A stretch of DNA of 26,518 nt, from the NCBI GenBank assembly GCA_026770585.1, contig MU646802.1, positions 98,483 through 125,000 on the forward strand, given 5' to 3'. Positions 1-8,814 of this stretch are shown in pieces (positions within the stretch are counted from its first letter, which is position 1; every line of letters starts with the position of its first letter). Origin of the DNA: Baffinella frigidus. Taxonomy: Eukaryota; Cryptophyceae; Cryptomonadales; Baffinellaceae. The translations under genes were made by a program, and so were the position numbers. The notes beneath the pieces are model-generated. The model was not told where the DNA came from and did no database searches. It was given only the letters and a program-made list of their open reading frames with translations.

Positions 1-23
1 GGGGGGGGGGGGGGGGGGGGGGG
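1..23. other. Poly-G run at left edge
   Basis: The window opens with 23 consecutive G and closes with runs of C. This looks like a contig breaking at homopolymers or a library/assembly artefact. No gene is implied. Confidence 0.8.
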
Positions 24-55
24 TGAGCGAGGGTTCCGCGGAAGCAGGCGCAGGT

Positions 56-162
56 GTTACTCGCGAATAGGAACATGCGCCGCCCCTAGGGTGGTCTTAT
101 GCTACTAGGGATACGCCTACTGTAGGAACCTAGGGCGGTGCGTGTTCTTAAATTCGAGTAAC
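56..162. mobile_element. Palindromic MITE-like element
   Basis: The left arm GTTACTCGCGAATAGGAACA matches, inverted, the right arm that ends TTCGAGTAAC. The inner arms CCGCCCCTAGG and CCTAGGGCGG continue the match. There is no coding capacity. A related element with TTATTCGCGA ends lies at 8710-8814. This fits a non-autonomous inverted-repeat transposon; I could not define a target-site duplication. Confidence 0.6.
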
Positions 163-319
163 CCCTGTATTGCTAGCAGGAGAGAGTCGGGAATGTTCGC
201 ATGATAGCTGCGCAAGAGGGTTGCAAGATGGCTGCGCATCGTCCAGATCTGATGTCCGCCGCATCTGAACCGGTTGTATCTAGCACGCGAGCGGGGTGGG
301 GTAAAGTGGGTGTGCCTGA

Positions 320-720
320 TTGAGTGAAGAGGGCGGTGAGGGTGAGGTCTTCAAGGGCCTCGACTTCGAAGAAAAGTCCGAACCACGCGGTCCCGTACGG
401 CACCCGCTCCAGCAGCGACATCACCTGCATTGGGAAAGAGAGATGTGTATTAGATACCCATACAGTCACCAACTCTTGAGTGGGAAAGAGTTGAGCCCTG
501 GACCCCTTTCCAAAGTCAATAAGTGAATTCCGGGTACACGTTTCAGATCGTGGGGTGGGATTTCGAAGAAGAGGGCGAGCCACGCCGTCCCATACAGCAC
601 CCGCTCCAGGAGCGACATCGCCTTCATTGGGAAAGAGCGGTTTGTATTAGATACCCATACAGTCACCAACTCTTGAGTGGGAAAGGATTTAGCCCTGGAC
701 CCCTTTCGAAGAAGATCTGG
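320..720 (-). repeat. Tandem duplication of about 197 bp carrying exon D
   Basis: Positions about 360-515 recur at about 560-714, offset by 197 bases, including the shared stretch around ATTGGGAAAGAG and TTAGATACCCATACAGTCAC. Each unit holds one copy of exon D (60 nt; 424-365 and 621-562). The lower copy has CAG at its 5' edge and a GT donor. The upper copy has AAG at its 5' edge and AT where the donor should be, so it is probably dead. Confidence 0.75.
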
Positions 721-1017
721 GGTTCAGCATCACGTGTGCAGACGGAGTCCTAGCAAGGGCCCGACTCGGGCAAGGCACAGGACTGTCTCGGGTGCATTCG
801 GGGTGTAAAGGTTATCTCAGGTGTGTTCGAGGGGTGGGGGTGGCGGGTGCATCGGGTAGCAGAATGGAGTGGAGACAATTTCCTGAGCTAAAGCTAACGA
901 ATTCGTACAGCAAACCCAGTATGTCAAGTTAACAGAAGTGAGGTGCACCGGTTAGGAGAAGGGAGTGGAGACAAACTGCTCGGGCAAGGAGAAGGATTAT
1001 CGCGGGTGTTTTCGGGC

Positions 1018-1057
<40 letters not shown>

Positions 1058-4000
1058 GCTCTCTCGCTCTCTCTCGCTCCATCTCTCTCTCACACTCTCT
1101 CTATCTCTGTCTGTAAGATGGGTGGGTGAAAACCGGGTAGGAGAAGGGAGTAGAGACAAACTGCTCCTCCGTGTCGCCAAGCCTCCGCTTCGATGGCCTG
1201 ATCACCTGCTCGCCACACCTCTCTAAGTAACCGGATTATCCTTTCTTCGTCTGCTTCTTCTTCTTCGTATGTTTTTTGATTACTCGCACGCCTTAAGACG
1301 CGTGCTCCAAACGTCTATGCGCCTCAAGACGAGGCCGCCTCAAAACGCTAACACCCCTGCTATCATCCCGTTCAACACTCGACCCTGTGGGTAAGAAGAA
1401 GAGAGTAGAAACAAACTGCTCCTCCGCGTCGCCCAGTCTCCGCTTCGATGGCCTGATCACCTGCTCGCCACACCGTTGAGGGTGTAGGGTGTAGGGTGTA
1501 GGGTGTAGGGTGTGGGGTGTAGGGTGTAGGGTGTAAGGTGTAGGGTGTAGGGTGTAGGGTGTAGGGTGTAGGGTGTAGGGTGTAAGGTGTAGGGTGTGGG
1601 GTGTGTTTATCAACACCCTGCCATGATCTATTTCAACACACTCGACACTGTTGCCGCTTCGATGGCCAGATCACCTGATCGCCACGCCATTTGGGGTTTA
1701 ATAAGCGGTTAGCGGGGGCGGAAGGTGCCCCCTGGCAGGGGTAGGAGAACTCTGACACGGCAGGTAGGGGAAATAAACGATGAGCGGAGAGTTGGGCGGG
1801 GGGGGGTAGGGTTTATGGTTTAGAGGTTAGGGTTGGGGGCGTGCCTCGAGGGTCGGGAGGCGTTTGTCGACCACGAACTTTTCGAGGTACTCCTTGTATG
1901 TCATGCCTAGCTCCGCCGCCTGCATTTCGGGTTCAAGTTAAGGGTGTATTATTTATGGTTGAGGGTTTACGGTCCGAGGGATTTAGGATTTATGATTTTG
2001 CGGTTGATATTTAGGGGGGGTTGGGGGTTGGTTCGAGGTAGTCAACGTATGTCATGCCTAGCTTCTCCACCTGCAGGGCAGGGAGGTTAGTGTTTAGGGT
2101 TCAGGGTTGAGGGTTGAGGGTTGATGGTTTAGGGTTTGGGGTTTAGGGTTTAGGATTTAGGCTTTAGGGTCTGGGGTTTAGGGTTTAAGGTTCAGGGTTT
2201 ACGGCGTAGGGTTTTAGGTGCAGGGGTTATGGTTTAGGGTGAAGGGGCGCTCAGGGTTTAGTGAGGAACTGTTCGAGGTAGTCCACGTATCACATGCCTA
2301 GCTGCTCCACCTGATGTTAGGGTTTAGGGTTTGAGTTTAGGGTGTGTGATGTATGGTTGAGGGTTGACGATGCGAGGGATTCAGGATTTGGGGGTTATGT
2401 TTAGGGTTTAGGGTTTAGGGTTTAGGGATTCGAGGTAGTCCACGTATGGCATCTCTAGCTGCTCCGTCTGCAGGGTGGGGATGTTAGGGTTTGGGGAATG
2501 GGGTTTATAGGTGGGGGGTTATGGTGTAGAGGTTGGGGTTCAAGTTTCGGGTTTATGGGTCATGGTTCAGGGTTTACGATCCGAGAGGTTCAGATTAGGG
2601 GATTGTCTTTAGGGTTTGATTTCAGGTTGGGGGTTTAGGGTTTAGGACGCAGTGTCATGGCGTAGGATTTGGAGTTTAAGGTTGAAGTCTTAGGACTTAG
2701 GTTTAGGGTTTAGGGTTTAGGGTTTGGGGTTTAGAGTTTAGGGTTTAGGGTGTGGGGTTCAGGGTTTCGGGTTTAGGGGTTTCGGGTTTAGGATTTAGGG
2801 TTTACGTTTAGGATTTAGGGTTGGTGGTTTATAATTTGGGTTTATTGTTCAGAGTTTAGGGTGTAGGGTTTAGGGTTTAGGGTTCAGGGTTTAGGGTTGA
2901 GGGTTTAGGGTTCAGGGTTCAGGGTAAAGGGTTCAGAGGTTTGGGTTCAGGGCTCAGCGGTTAGAGTTGATGGTGGTGGACAACCTTGAGAATGTTCTCC
3001 TCAGCGCGCAGCAGCCGCTTGCTCGGGTCGGTGTCACCATCAATCCTAACCACTAAGCCCTAAACGCCATGAATCCTAACCACTCAGCCCTAAACACCAT
3101 CAATCCCAAACACTGAGCCCTAACCCAAGAAACCAGAAACCAGAAACCCTGAACCATGTTTGAACCTTGTTAAACCCTGAACCCTAAACCCGAAACCCTA
3201 CGGTTCAAGATTGAACCTTGAGAATGTTCTCTCCAGAGCGCTTCAGCCTCTAGCTCGGGGTCCTAACCACTGAGCCCTGATCAAGAAACTAGAAACCAGA
3301 AACCAAAAAAAACAGAACCCTGAACCTTGAGGATGTTCTCTTCAGCGAGCCGCAGCCGCTTGCTCGGATCGGTGTCGCGCGCCTGCGCCTGCGGTCGGGA
3401 GCAACTTCAGAAACCAGCAACTTAAGAAACCATAGAGAGCGACTTAAGAAACCATAGAGCGCAACTTAAGAAACCATAGAGGGGATTAGCTATGGCCCAT
3501 AGTAAATCAATTAGGCGATTAGAGCCGCTTGCTCGGATCGGTGTCACGCGCCTGCGCCTGCAGTCGGGAGCAACTTCAGAAACCGTAGAGAGCAACTTAA
3601 GAAACCGACGCAACGCTGCCCGTGAGTCGCTCCTCCTTTTTCGCATCCTAATCCAGGAGCATCCTTCAATTTTCTGAAAATGGGCACCGAAATTTACTAC
3701 GCAGGGCTCCTGCTAGTAATAGTAAAGCAAATGCGTAGTCAATGTCGTTGCCTATTTTCATTTAATTAAATGATGTTCCCGGATGAATCCTGTGTTTCGA
3801 GGGGCCGCGAGGAACTCCGTCAGTGCCATCTCAAGACACATCTCCTCACCTCTCTTCGCAAGACATATCCCCTGAGCTTTACTCCCAGGACACATCTCCT
3901 CAGCTTGCCTCTCAACACATTTCTCCTCAGCTTACCTCCCAAGAAATTTATCCCCATCTTTCCTCTCAACACACATCTCCTCAACTTTCCTCCCAAGCCT

Positions 4001-4371
4001 ATTCCAGACTTTGAAGAAGGTATCGGTGCTCCCCGCTGACATCCTCAGATCGTCTTTGCCGGGACCCCTGACGTGTACCACAAGTCGCCAGATTCCGGCG
4101 AGCTCCAGTACAAATCAAGGGGATGAAAAAGGCGATCACGCTTTGAGGAGTGGTCCACGCAACGATGACCTGTTGATCAAATCCCTGTGTTTTCAAAGTC
4201 AACGCGCCTTCAATCGCCCACAAATCTGTCAACTAATCCGGGTTCCGGGTTAAATTAATTTTATAAGTGCAAGGACTAATAGAAAGACTCAACAAAAACA
4301 CCTGTTTGGTACACAGACCATCGTCGCGTGGGGGGGACCTTGAAGTAGGTGTCGGTGCTCCCCGCTGACAT
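365..4371 (-). CDS. Unrecognised split gene with multiplied exons (partial)
   Basis: Short exon-like pieces on the minus strand share phase 0 and each has CAG upstream and GT downstream. In order: a possible first exon MSAGSTDTYFK (4371-4339, or its copy 4042-4010); exon A, ARDTDPSKRLRLAEENILK (3382-3326); exon B, AAELGMTYKEYLEKF (1919-1875); exon C, VIRPSKRRLGDTEEQF (1205-1158 or 1460-1413); exon D, VMSLLERVPYGTAWFGLFFE (424-365). Joined, they stay in frame without stops. The 3' end would lie beyond the left edge. Exons A to D each occur two to four times, and most extra copies are damaged by a stop, a frameshift or a lost splice site. I recognise no family: A and B look helical and charged, and D has a hydrophobic stretch. 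The order is inferred from position and phase. The MSAG piece could instead be an internal exon, because AG precedes its ATG in both copies. No transcript evidence is available. Confidence 0.45.
1015..1110. repeat. (CT)n microsatellite
   Basis: Nearly pure CT repeat with occasional CTCG interruptions. It lies between exon D and the first exon C copy of the left minus-strand gene. Confidence 0.9.
1158..1685 (-). repeat. Three copies of exon C
   Basis: Full copies lie at 1205-1158 and 1460-1413. Both read VIRPSKRRLGD(T/A)EEQF after AGCAG and end at TTT followed by GTCTCT or GTTTCT. A third copy, around 1674-1654, keeps only the first half. Fragments of the 3' end with the donor region recur near 970-985 and 865-885. 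The two full copies differ by Thr/Ala and look equally usable, so alternative use cannot be excluded. Confidence 0.6.
1479..1607. repeat. TGTAGGG heptamer array
   Basis: About 18 near-perfect GTGTAGG units of period 7. The array sits on the acceptor side of an exon C copy. Confidence 0.9.
1790..2960. repeat. Degenerate TTTAGGG array interrupted by exon B copies
   Basis: Telomere-type TTTAGGG with many variants (TTCAGGG, TTGAGGG, TTTGGGG). It is interrupted four times by related non-repeat stretches that are exon B copies. The CCCTAAA strand is the sense strand of the minus-strand gene. Confidence 0.85.
1875..2470 (-). repeat. Four copies of exon B
   Basis: The copies start at 1919, 2070, 2310 and 2467 (minus strand). 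The first reads AAELGMTYKEYLEKF and continues to a GTGGTC donor. The second reads VEKLGMTYVDYLE. The third carries an in-frame TGA after VEQLGM. The fourth reads TEQLEMPYVDYLE and then runs into heptamers. The shared G(M)xYxxYLE core shows that the frame is real. Only the copy at 1919-1875 has both a CAG acceptor and a GT donor. Confidence 0.65.
2985..3574 (-). repeat. Copies of exon A
   Basis: The intact copy is 3382-3326 (CAG before, GTTCAG after). The copy at about 3034-2985 keeps DTDPSKRLLRAEENILK and its GT donor but has no AG acceptor. The copy at about 3264-3214 is frameshifted. The copy at about 3551-3521 keeps the CAG acceptor but hits a stop after ARDTDPSKRL. Tandem AAGAAACC motifs lie between the copies. 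Confidence 0.6.
3048..3200. repeat. Degenerate CCCTAAA array
   Basis: AACCCTAA-type and AGCCCTAA-type units in the opposite orientation to the array at 1.8-2.9 kb, between exon A copies. Confidence 0.7.
3682..3752. mobile_element. Short palindromic MITE-like element
   Basis: Ends GGCACCGAAATTTACTACGC and, inverted, GCGTAGTCAATGTCGTTGCC. Relatives lie at 17332-17402 and 24215-24275, with core GGCAACGAAATTACTACAC. Confidence 0.55.
3823..4007 (+). repeat. 27-bp tandem repeat, about seven units
   Basis: Units resemble ACACATCTCCTCAGCTTACC plus CYCAA. On the plus strand the array is open in one frame as a nine-residue repeat of the form SQDTSPHLS. It ends against a copy of the MSAG exon on the other strand. 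I read it as an intronic minisatellite; a Ser/Pro repeat protein is the alternative. Confidence 0.75.
4010..4371 (-). repeat. Duplicated candidate first exon
   Basis: Two copies share GAGG plus an 11-codon stretch: MSAGSTDTFFK (4042-4010, donor GTCTGG) and MSAGSTDTYFK (4371-4339, donor GTCCCC). Similarity stops just upstream of the ATG. The boundary at AG-GATG means this could also be an internal exon with an AG acceptor. Confidence 0.5.
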
Positions 4372-4412
4372 CCTCCCTCCAGCTCCGCCCGCCAGCTCCG
4401 TCACCTTCACCC

Positions 4413-4453
4413 AGGGAGAGAGAGAGCGAGAGAGAGGGAGAGAGAGAGAGAGA

Positions 4454-4484
<31 letters not shown>

Positions 4485-4485
4485 G
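4413..4485. repeat. (GA)n microsatellite
   Basis: Pure GA tract with occasional GGGA interruptions. The rest of 4490-4990 holds no gene I can support; it includes a hairpin at about 4562-4608 with arms around CACACACCAGCCAAACC. Confidence 0.9.
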
Positions 4486-5014
4486 ACAGTGCGTTGAGTA
4501 CCAATAGAAACCAGGTGCATTAATTACCGATTGAAATCAAAACGGCCACCGTGTATTCCCGCACACACCAGCCAAACCCTCGAGGCTCAACGGTTTGGCC
4601 GGTGTGTACTCCCTACGGAATGCCGGTGTTGGGTTGACGCCGAAATGCACTCTGAGCCAGCGCATTTCACCTTAGTCAACTCCCCCTGAAAACCAAAGCC
4701 TTAAGTCAAATGAATAAAGAAATGGCAACTTACTGCCGAGGATCAGCTTTGTTGTCTTAGGTAAAATATCCTGGCGGGCAGTGAAATGATGGCGTCCAAC
4801 GTTACCCTTCAACCGTGCAGGCTCAAACTTGGCGATACCCCTTCCCACACAGAGGACTTCGAAGGGACTTCGAACAACCCATCAGCGATAAGACATACGA
4901 CCCTACGGTAGGCATTAGCGTGGGCACATAGGGGTGTTCCTACGGATAAGGTAACGCAAAATGGCACAGATTGGGCCATATTGTCCCTCGGTAGCCAGCT
5001 GTGTGGAACGACTG

Positions 5015-5178
5015 CTGCGCGCAGCATACCACCAGCCCTCCGAGGTGGACCAAATCGAGGCTGGGGCATGCGCCAATTCCTCGGGCGGCACCTTTGAAAA
5101 CGAACGTGCCACCCGAGGAGATGGCTCCAACAATCGTCGATATGCTCCGCTTCGCAGGGCTGGTGGTCCAGCGCAGAG
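5015..5178. mobile_element. Imperfect palindromic element
   Basis: CACCAGCCCT near the left end pairs with AGGGCTGGTG at the right end. An internal stem CCTCGGGCGGCAC pairs with GTGCCACCCGAGG. Several overlapping frames are open across it, but that follows from its symmetry. A related element with CCACCAG ends lies at 19801-19977. Confidence 0.5.
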
Positions 5179-5297
5179 CACACCGCACTTCCCAACTGAT
5201 CAATCGCGGCAAGAGTTGCGGGCAGTGCAGTAGATTGATCCCAAGAGTCTCTGGGGGGGTTGAACGCAAGTACAGATCTGAAGGTAGCCAGAGACAT

Positions 5298-5517
5298 TTG
5301 GGTTTAGGGTTTAGGGTTTAGGGTTCAGGATTTAGGGTTTAGGGTTAAGGGTTAAGGGATAAGGGGCTAGGGGTCAGGGTTTAGGGTTCAGGTTTTAGGG
5401 TTTTAGGGTGTGGGGTTTGGGGATTAAGATGTAGTTTTTAGGATTCAGGGTTTGGTTTTTAGGGTTTAGGGTTTAGGGTTTAGGGTTTGGGGTTTAGGGT
5501 TTATGGTTTAGGGTTTG
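5298..5517. repeat. TTTAGGG heptamer array
   Basis: Telomere-type heptamers directly abutting the 3' end of the minus-strand gene at 5.5 kb. One CCCTAAA unit supplies that gene's stop codon. Confidence 0.9.
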
Positions 5518-6141
5518 GCCCAGTGGACGCACGGGGGCGGGTCGGGAGGCACCTCCCATTCGGTGTCGCTGAACACAAACTCACTGATGATGCTCTCCGT
5601 GAGACCCTGCGCCCCCGCCGCATGACACAGATCAACATGCCGTGAGGAGGCCGAGCATGCCAACGTGCACGATGCATCAACGCTACCCTGCAGGTGGCGG
5701 GGGAGGGGGGGGGGCGTGCGGTACAGGGGAGAGGTGGGGACGCACCTCGTCGTCGTCGCGCGAAAGCGACACTCGGTTCATCCAGTTTCTCACTTCCCTG
5801 GCAGCGTTCAACACCCCCGGCACGCTCTTCTTCGTGGTGTCCCACGCGGAGAAATCCGTGTTCCCCTGCGAGGCCCCGCCCTTCCCCCCCTGCCCTGACG
5901 CGCCAGCTGGCTCGTCGGCGTTGAGGAACTTGTCCTGCCGCCGAATCATTACCACCCCCCCGGGTCCCCCGGGTCGTTGCCCCGGCCGCGCGCATGCTGC
6001 TTTGCTGAACCGGCTGAGAGCTGCCAGCCCAGACAGCGGCGTGTGCGGCCGGAGCGCCGCTGGTGGGGAAGCGAAGCCGGCGGCGGACGCCAGCACGGAG
6101 AAGGCGACCGCAAGCCGCCCGACGGACGCGGAGGGTCCCAT
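5508..6141 (-). CDS. Putative plastid-targeted protein, two exons
   Basis: Exon 1 runs 6141-5746 (132 codons) from an ATG in the context GAACGAAATGGG to a good donor, GAG-GTGCGT. Exon 2 ends at TAA 5508 and starts either at 5606 (GCGCAG) or at 5687 (CTGCAG after a long C-rich tract). Both are phase 0, giving 164 or 191 residues. The N-terminus has a hydrophobic core, LAVAFSVLASAAGFA, as a signal peptide. A basic Ser/Pro/Ala-rich stretch follows (about residues 25-60), as in bipartite plastid-targeting leaders of secondary-plastid algae. The mature part has a Gly-rich linker, then NTDFSAWDTTKKSVPGVLNA and an acidic end. The C-terminus includes ESIISEFVFSDTEWEVPP and HWAKP. I do not recognise the family. 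The stop codon lies inside the adjacent heptamer array. Signal prediction is by eye. Secretion instead of plastid import is the alternative. Confidence 0.6.
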
Positions 6142-6431
6142 TTCGTTCTCTTGCAGGAAAGGAGGGGGGGTTGACGCTTTTGGGGAACTCCGCCACCAAC
6201 GGGGGGAGGAGCTCAGTTGAGGTGAGACCTGCCGCCAAGAGCTGCGAGGCTCCTCCACTGCGAGCCCCCTCTTAGACCTGCGAAAGAGCCCCGCAACACG
6301 CCGCCGAGGGATCTGCGAACAAGGGCCTTGCGAGCAGCACAGCGTGAAGAGCGAGTGCACCAAGCTCCTACGGCTCCTTGGCCGCACACTTCACTGGTCC
6401 AGCGCCAGCCTCGAACGCCGGCACTGCGTCC
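6142..6431. promoter_or_regulatory. Divergent promoter region with GCGAR cluster
   Basis: This 290-bp gap separates the start codons of a minus gene (6141) and a plus gene (6432). It holds a run of GCGAG/GCGAA motifs at 6244, 6260, 6280, 6315, 6330 and 6351, all in one orientation and mostly 15-21 bp apart, most preceded by T. No TATA box is evident. A bidirectional promoter is inferred. Confidence 0.45.
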
Positions 6432-7391
6432 ATGGCTTCGCAGCACCGCCCCATCTTCCCCCCGCCGATGTTCGCGTCCAACAGTGCCTCAGCATCGCTC
6501 CAGCTGCCCAGCCCGATTTTCAAAGACCAGCAACCCCCTCGCGGAGAACCCTCGGCGTCAACAGGTGCCCTCCCGCCAAGACAGTCACGACCAACCGGCT
6601 GCCACCCATCCCCAGAGCGGCGTCAATGTTAGCGTTGGGGCTGCAGGACCACCACTCGAACCTTTCGTCGCCGTTCCAACCCCGCTCATCAACCCACGCC
6701 AACTCCCCCCCCCGTGCGCACAGGGCCCGGCACGCTCCCCATGCGCGTCGAAGATCTCATGGCCGCCTCCGCCCCCTCCACGCCGCCGCAACCCCGCTCC
6801 TCGGCCCCTGCCCGCCTCCCCGACACCCACGCCGCGCCCAACTCCTCCTACACGGCCTACACTCCACACGCCGCGAGCGCCGCACCCCCGCACGCCATCT
6901 CCGCAGGCCGCGACGCGCCCCCCCCCTGCGGCGACTGCGCACAGGCCGCGACACGCGCGGCCCGATGGGCCGTCGCGGGGCTCTCCCCCCCTCTCCTCCC
7001 GCCCGGCCCCGCGCCTCACTCGCGTTGCTCGCGCTGCGGAGGAGCGCAGGGGGCTGGGGGAATGGGCTCCGCGATCCTCGCGCACCTGGACAATCTCCGG
7101 ACGCGGTCGCGAATGCAGGCGTCCCAGCCGGGCGCGAGTGCAGCACGCGCGTGGGAGGGGGCTGGGGCGGATCTGGCTGCCGGGGGCGGGATGTGGCGCC
7201 CTCACCACTCCAACGCCCCAAGGGCGGATCTGACTGGCGGGGGAGGGGGGGAGGGCGCGGACGTAGGGGGGCGGAAGGGAGGGGAGGCAGGGGGGGCGGC
7301 GGGAAGGCCGGGACCGGTGACGCCTTCGAGGATTCTTGGGTCGACACAGTGTCTTAGCTTTGAGGAGCGAGCGCCACAGATGATCATCTGA
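6432..7391 (+). CDS. Pro/Ala/Ser-rich disordered protein, two exons
   Basis: The ATG at 6432 (CGTCCATGGC context) opens MASQHRPIFPPPMFASNSAS. The reading frame meets a stop at 6630. A GT donor at 6565 (AACAG-GTGCCC) and an acceptor at 6723 (GCGCACAG) are both phase 1 and remove it. Exon 2 (from 6724) then reads ...PGTLPMRVEDLMAASAPS and stays open to TGA at 7391. The product is low complexity, rich in Pro, Ala, Ser and Arg, with scattered cysteines (CGDC, CSRC) and one more ordinary patch, MGSAILAHLDNLRTRSRMQA. The G-rich end after about 7150 may be intron rather than exon; a GTGGGA donor lies near 7150. GC content is extreme, so other frames are also open. No family recognised. The start and the first intron are the best supported parts. 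Confidence 0.4.
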
Positions 7392-7556
7392 TTTCCGGTT
7401 TTTGAATTCAGTTGAGAAGAATCGCCGTTTCGCCGAACCCTTCTTCTGGTTTTACCGAACCCTTCTTCTTTCCGTTTTGCCGAGCTCGCCCGGTCAGAAA
7501 CAGCCTCGGTGGGGGTGCATATGGCGGCCGTGTTGGTAGTAATACAGGTCTTTCGG
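7392..7556. repeat. Short repeats downstream of the GC-rich gene
   Basis: Tandem CCGAACCCTTCTTCT-type units at 7432-7475 are followed by one copy of a dispersed motif, CCTCGGTGGGGGTGCATATG, at about 7501-7531. That motif also occurs at about 14005-14037 and 14179-14212. No gene seen. Confidence 0.6.
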
Positions 7557-7679
7557 TACAGGGGTACCTCGCTCATAAGAAACCGCCCCCCCCCCCCTAG
7601 GACCACCGTAGGGCCCTAGGCGTAGGCCTACTGTAGGGTCCTTAGGGGAGACGGTTTCTTATGTGCGAGGTACCCCTGA
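7557..7679. mobile_element. GGTACCTC-type MITE-like palindrome
   Basis: The left end GGGGTACCTCGCTCATAAGA is matched inverted at the right end (TTCTTATGTGCGAGGTACCCC). The centre is rich in CCTAGG and GTAGG steps. Relatives lie at 8126-8169 (partial), 8170-8288, 8326-8374 (partial) and 16407-16530. Chance frames across these ends explain several spurious short peptides. Confidence 0.75.
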
Positions 7680-7744
7680 AGTAATCAAGGTCTCTTGGTA
7701 GACTCGAGCGGCTGCGCAGGCTTCGGCGGACGTGTGTGGGTGCT

Positions 7745-7850
7745 GCGTCCTCAAGGTCCTTGAGGTTCTTCGAGCTCCCAACATAGGCGGCCCACGGAAC
7801 TTGTTCTGTAGAAAGGCCATGCTTCCTTTCGGATCACCGTGTGTGGGTGC
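7745..7850 (+). repeat. Dispersed repeat, first copy
   Basis: The core runs from GGTTCTTCGAGCTCCCAACA to CATGCTTCCTTTCGGATCA. About eleven copies occur: 7745-7850, 8000-8095 (inverted), 9330-9430 (inverted), 10893-11045 (inverted), 11776-11866, 11868-11955, 11987-12075, 12183-12320, 13310-13402, 13412-13470 and 13475-13605. In the inverted sense many translate to RDPKAKMLSLQSFL-like peptides, but stops and frameshifts vary between copies. This is therefore a non-coding repeat, not an exon family. Confidence 0.75.
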
Positions 7851-8125
7851 TGCGTGGTCACTACATATGTAATATCCCCTAAGTGCCCATAGGGTGAATA
7901 TTCACCCTTGAATATTCACCCTAACTCGCCCTAGGCAGGTCCTAGGGCCCTACCGTAGGGCGTATGAGCCTACTGGTCGGTTAAGGGATAAATCGAGTCT
8001 GTTTGTGGCTTTCTGCAGAACAAGTTCCAGGGTCCGCCTATGCTGGGAGCGCAAAGAACCTAAAGGACCTAAAGGGCGATGAAAGCAGGAACACGTTGCT
8101 TGGTGTGGTCTGATCTGGCTAGGGT

Positions 8126-8374
8126 GCAGGGGTACCTCACTCATAAGAGATCGCCCCCCCCTAGGACCCTACAGGGGTACCTCACTCATAAGAAACCGCA
8201 ACCCCCTAGGACCATACAGTAGGACCATGCCTAGGGTCCTAGGGTGGTCATAGCGGGGGGGGGGGGGTTAATGAGCGAGGTACCCTGACGTGTACAGTAG
8301 GCCCATGCCTAGCTAGGGCCCTATGGTGGCCCGTCATGTAGGGGGGAGGCGGTTTCTTATGAGCGAGGTACCCT
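8126..8374. mobile_element. Cluster of GGTACCTC-type MITE-like elements
   Basis: A partial element (8126-8169), a nearly complete palindrome (8170-8288) and a right-half element (8326-8374) lie head to tail, as if elements had inserted beside one another. A C7 and a G14 run are included. Confidence 0.65.
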
Positions 8375-8439
8375 TGTACATGTGACGCTTGACTCCGATC
8401 ACGCCCACTGCACATTTTTTGTTGAGCCGAAGGAGGGGA

Positions 8440-8515
8440 GGAAGCATGGATGAGCAGATAGAAGAAGACACTTTATTGAAGGAGCATGGAACTCCTGAGA
8501 CGGTGCGGGTTCTTG
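8440..8515 (-). other. Fossil 3'-end segment similar to glycosyltransferase 3' UTR
   Basis: This stretch shares GCAGATA, (A)GACA-TTTATTGAA and CCTGAGACGG in the same order as 14827-14880. There the motifs follow the glycosyltransferase stop codon and include its AATAAA signal. A third, shorter match is at about 14399-14425. It is probably a duplicated gene 3' end. Confidence 0.4.
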
Positions 8516-8603
8516 AGTTACGGGTTGGTGTACACGAGGTATCCCTGGATGCATTCGTTCGAGTCACCCCTGTACAGAGAGAGACCTTTATTACTACCAA
8601 TAA

Positions 8604-8700
8604 CCCTTAAGTGGCGAGTAGGCGCATACGCCCTACCGTAGGGCCCTAGGAACTGCCCAGGACCTCTTGGGGGTCAGGTTTGACCCGCTCGCCACTTAAG
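8604..8700. mobile_element. CCCTTAAGTGGC-ended palindromic element
   Basis: Ends CCCTTAAGTGGC and GCCACTTAAG. The centre has CCTACCGTAGGGCCCTAG. A close relative lies at 14682-14780, with the same ends and centre. Confidence 0.65.
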
Positions 8701-8709
8701 AGATAGGGG

Positions 8710-8814
8710 TTATTCGCGAATGAGGGCACGCACCGTTTTAGGGTTCTGCGGGAGGGCTAGTCCGAGGACCATAGGACCATCCTAGGGGCGGTGGGTGTCC
8801 TTATTCGCGAGTAC
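8710..8814. mobile_element. TTATTCGCGA-ended palindromic element
   Basis: Ends GTTATTCGCGAATGAGGGCA and, inverted, GTGTCCTTATTCGCGAGTAC. It lies immediately beside the element at 8604-8700 and belongs with the element at 56-162. Confidence 0.65.

Noticed and set aside
4809-5321. Overlapping open frames of 88-162 codons on both strands
   Set aside because: They arise from an imperfect palindrome. No motif or splice pattern favours any of them.
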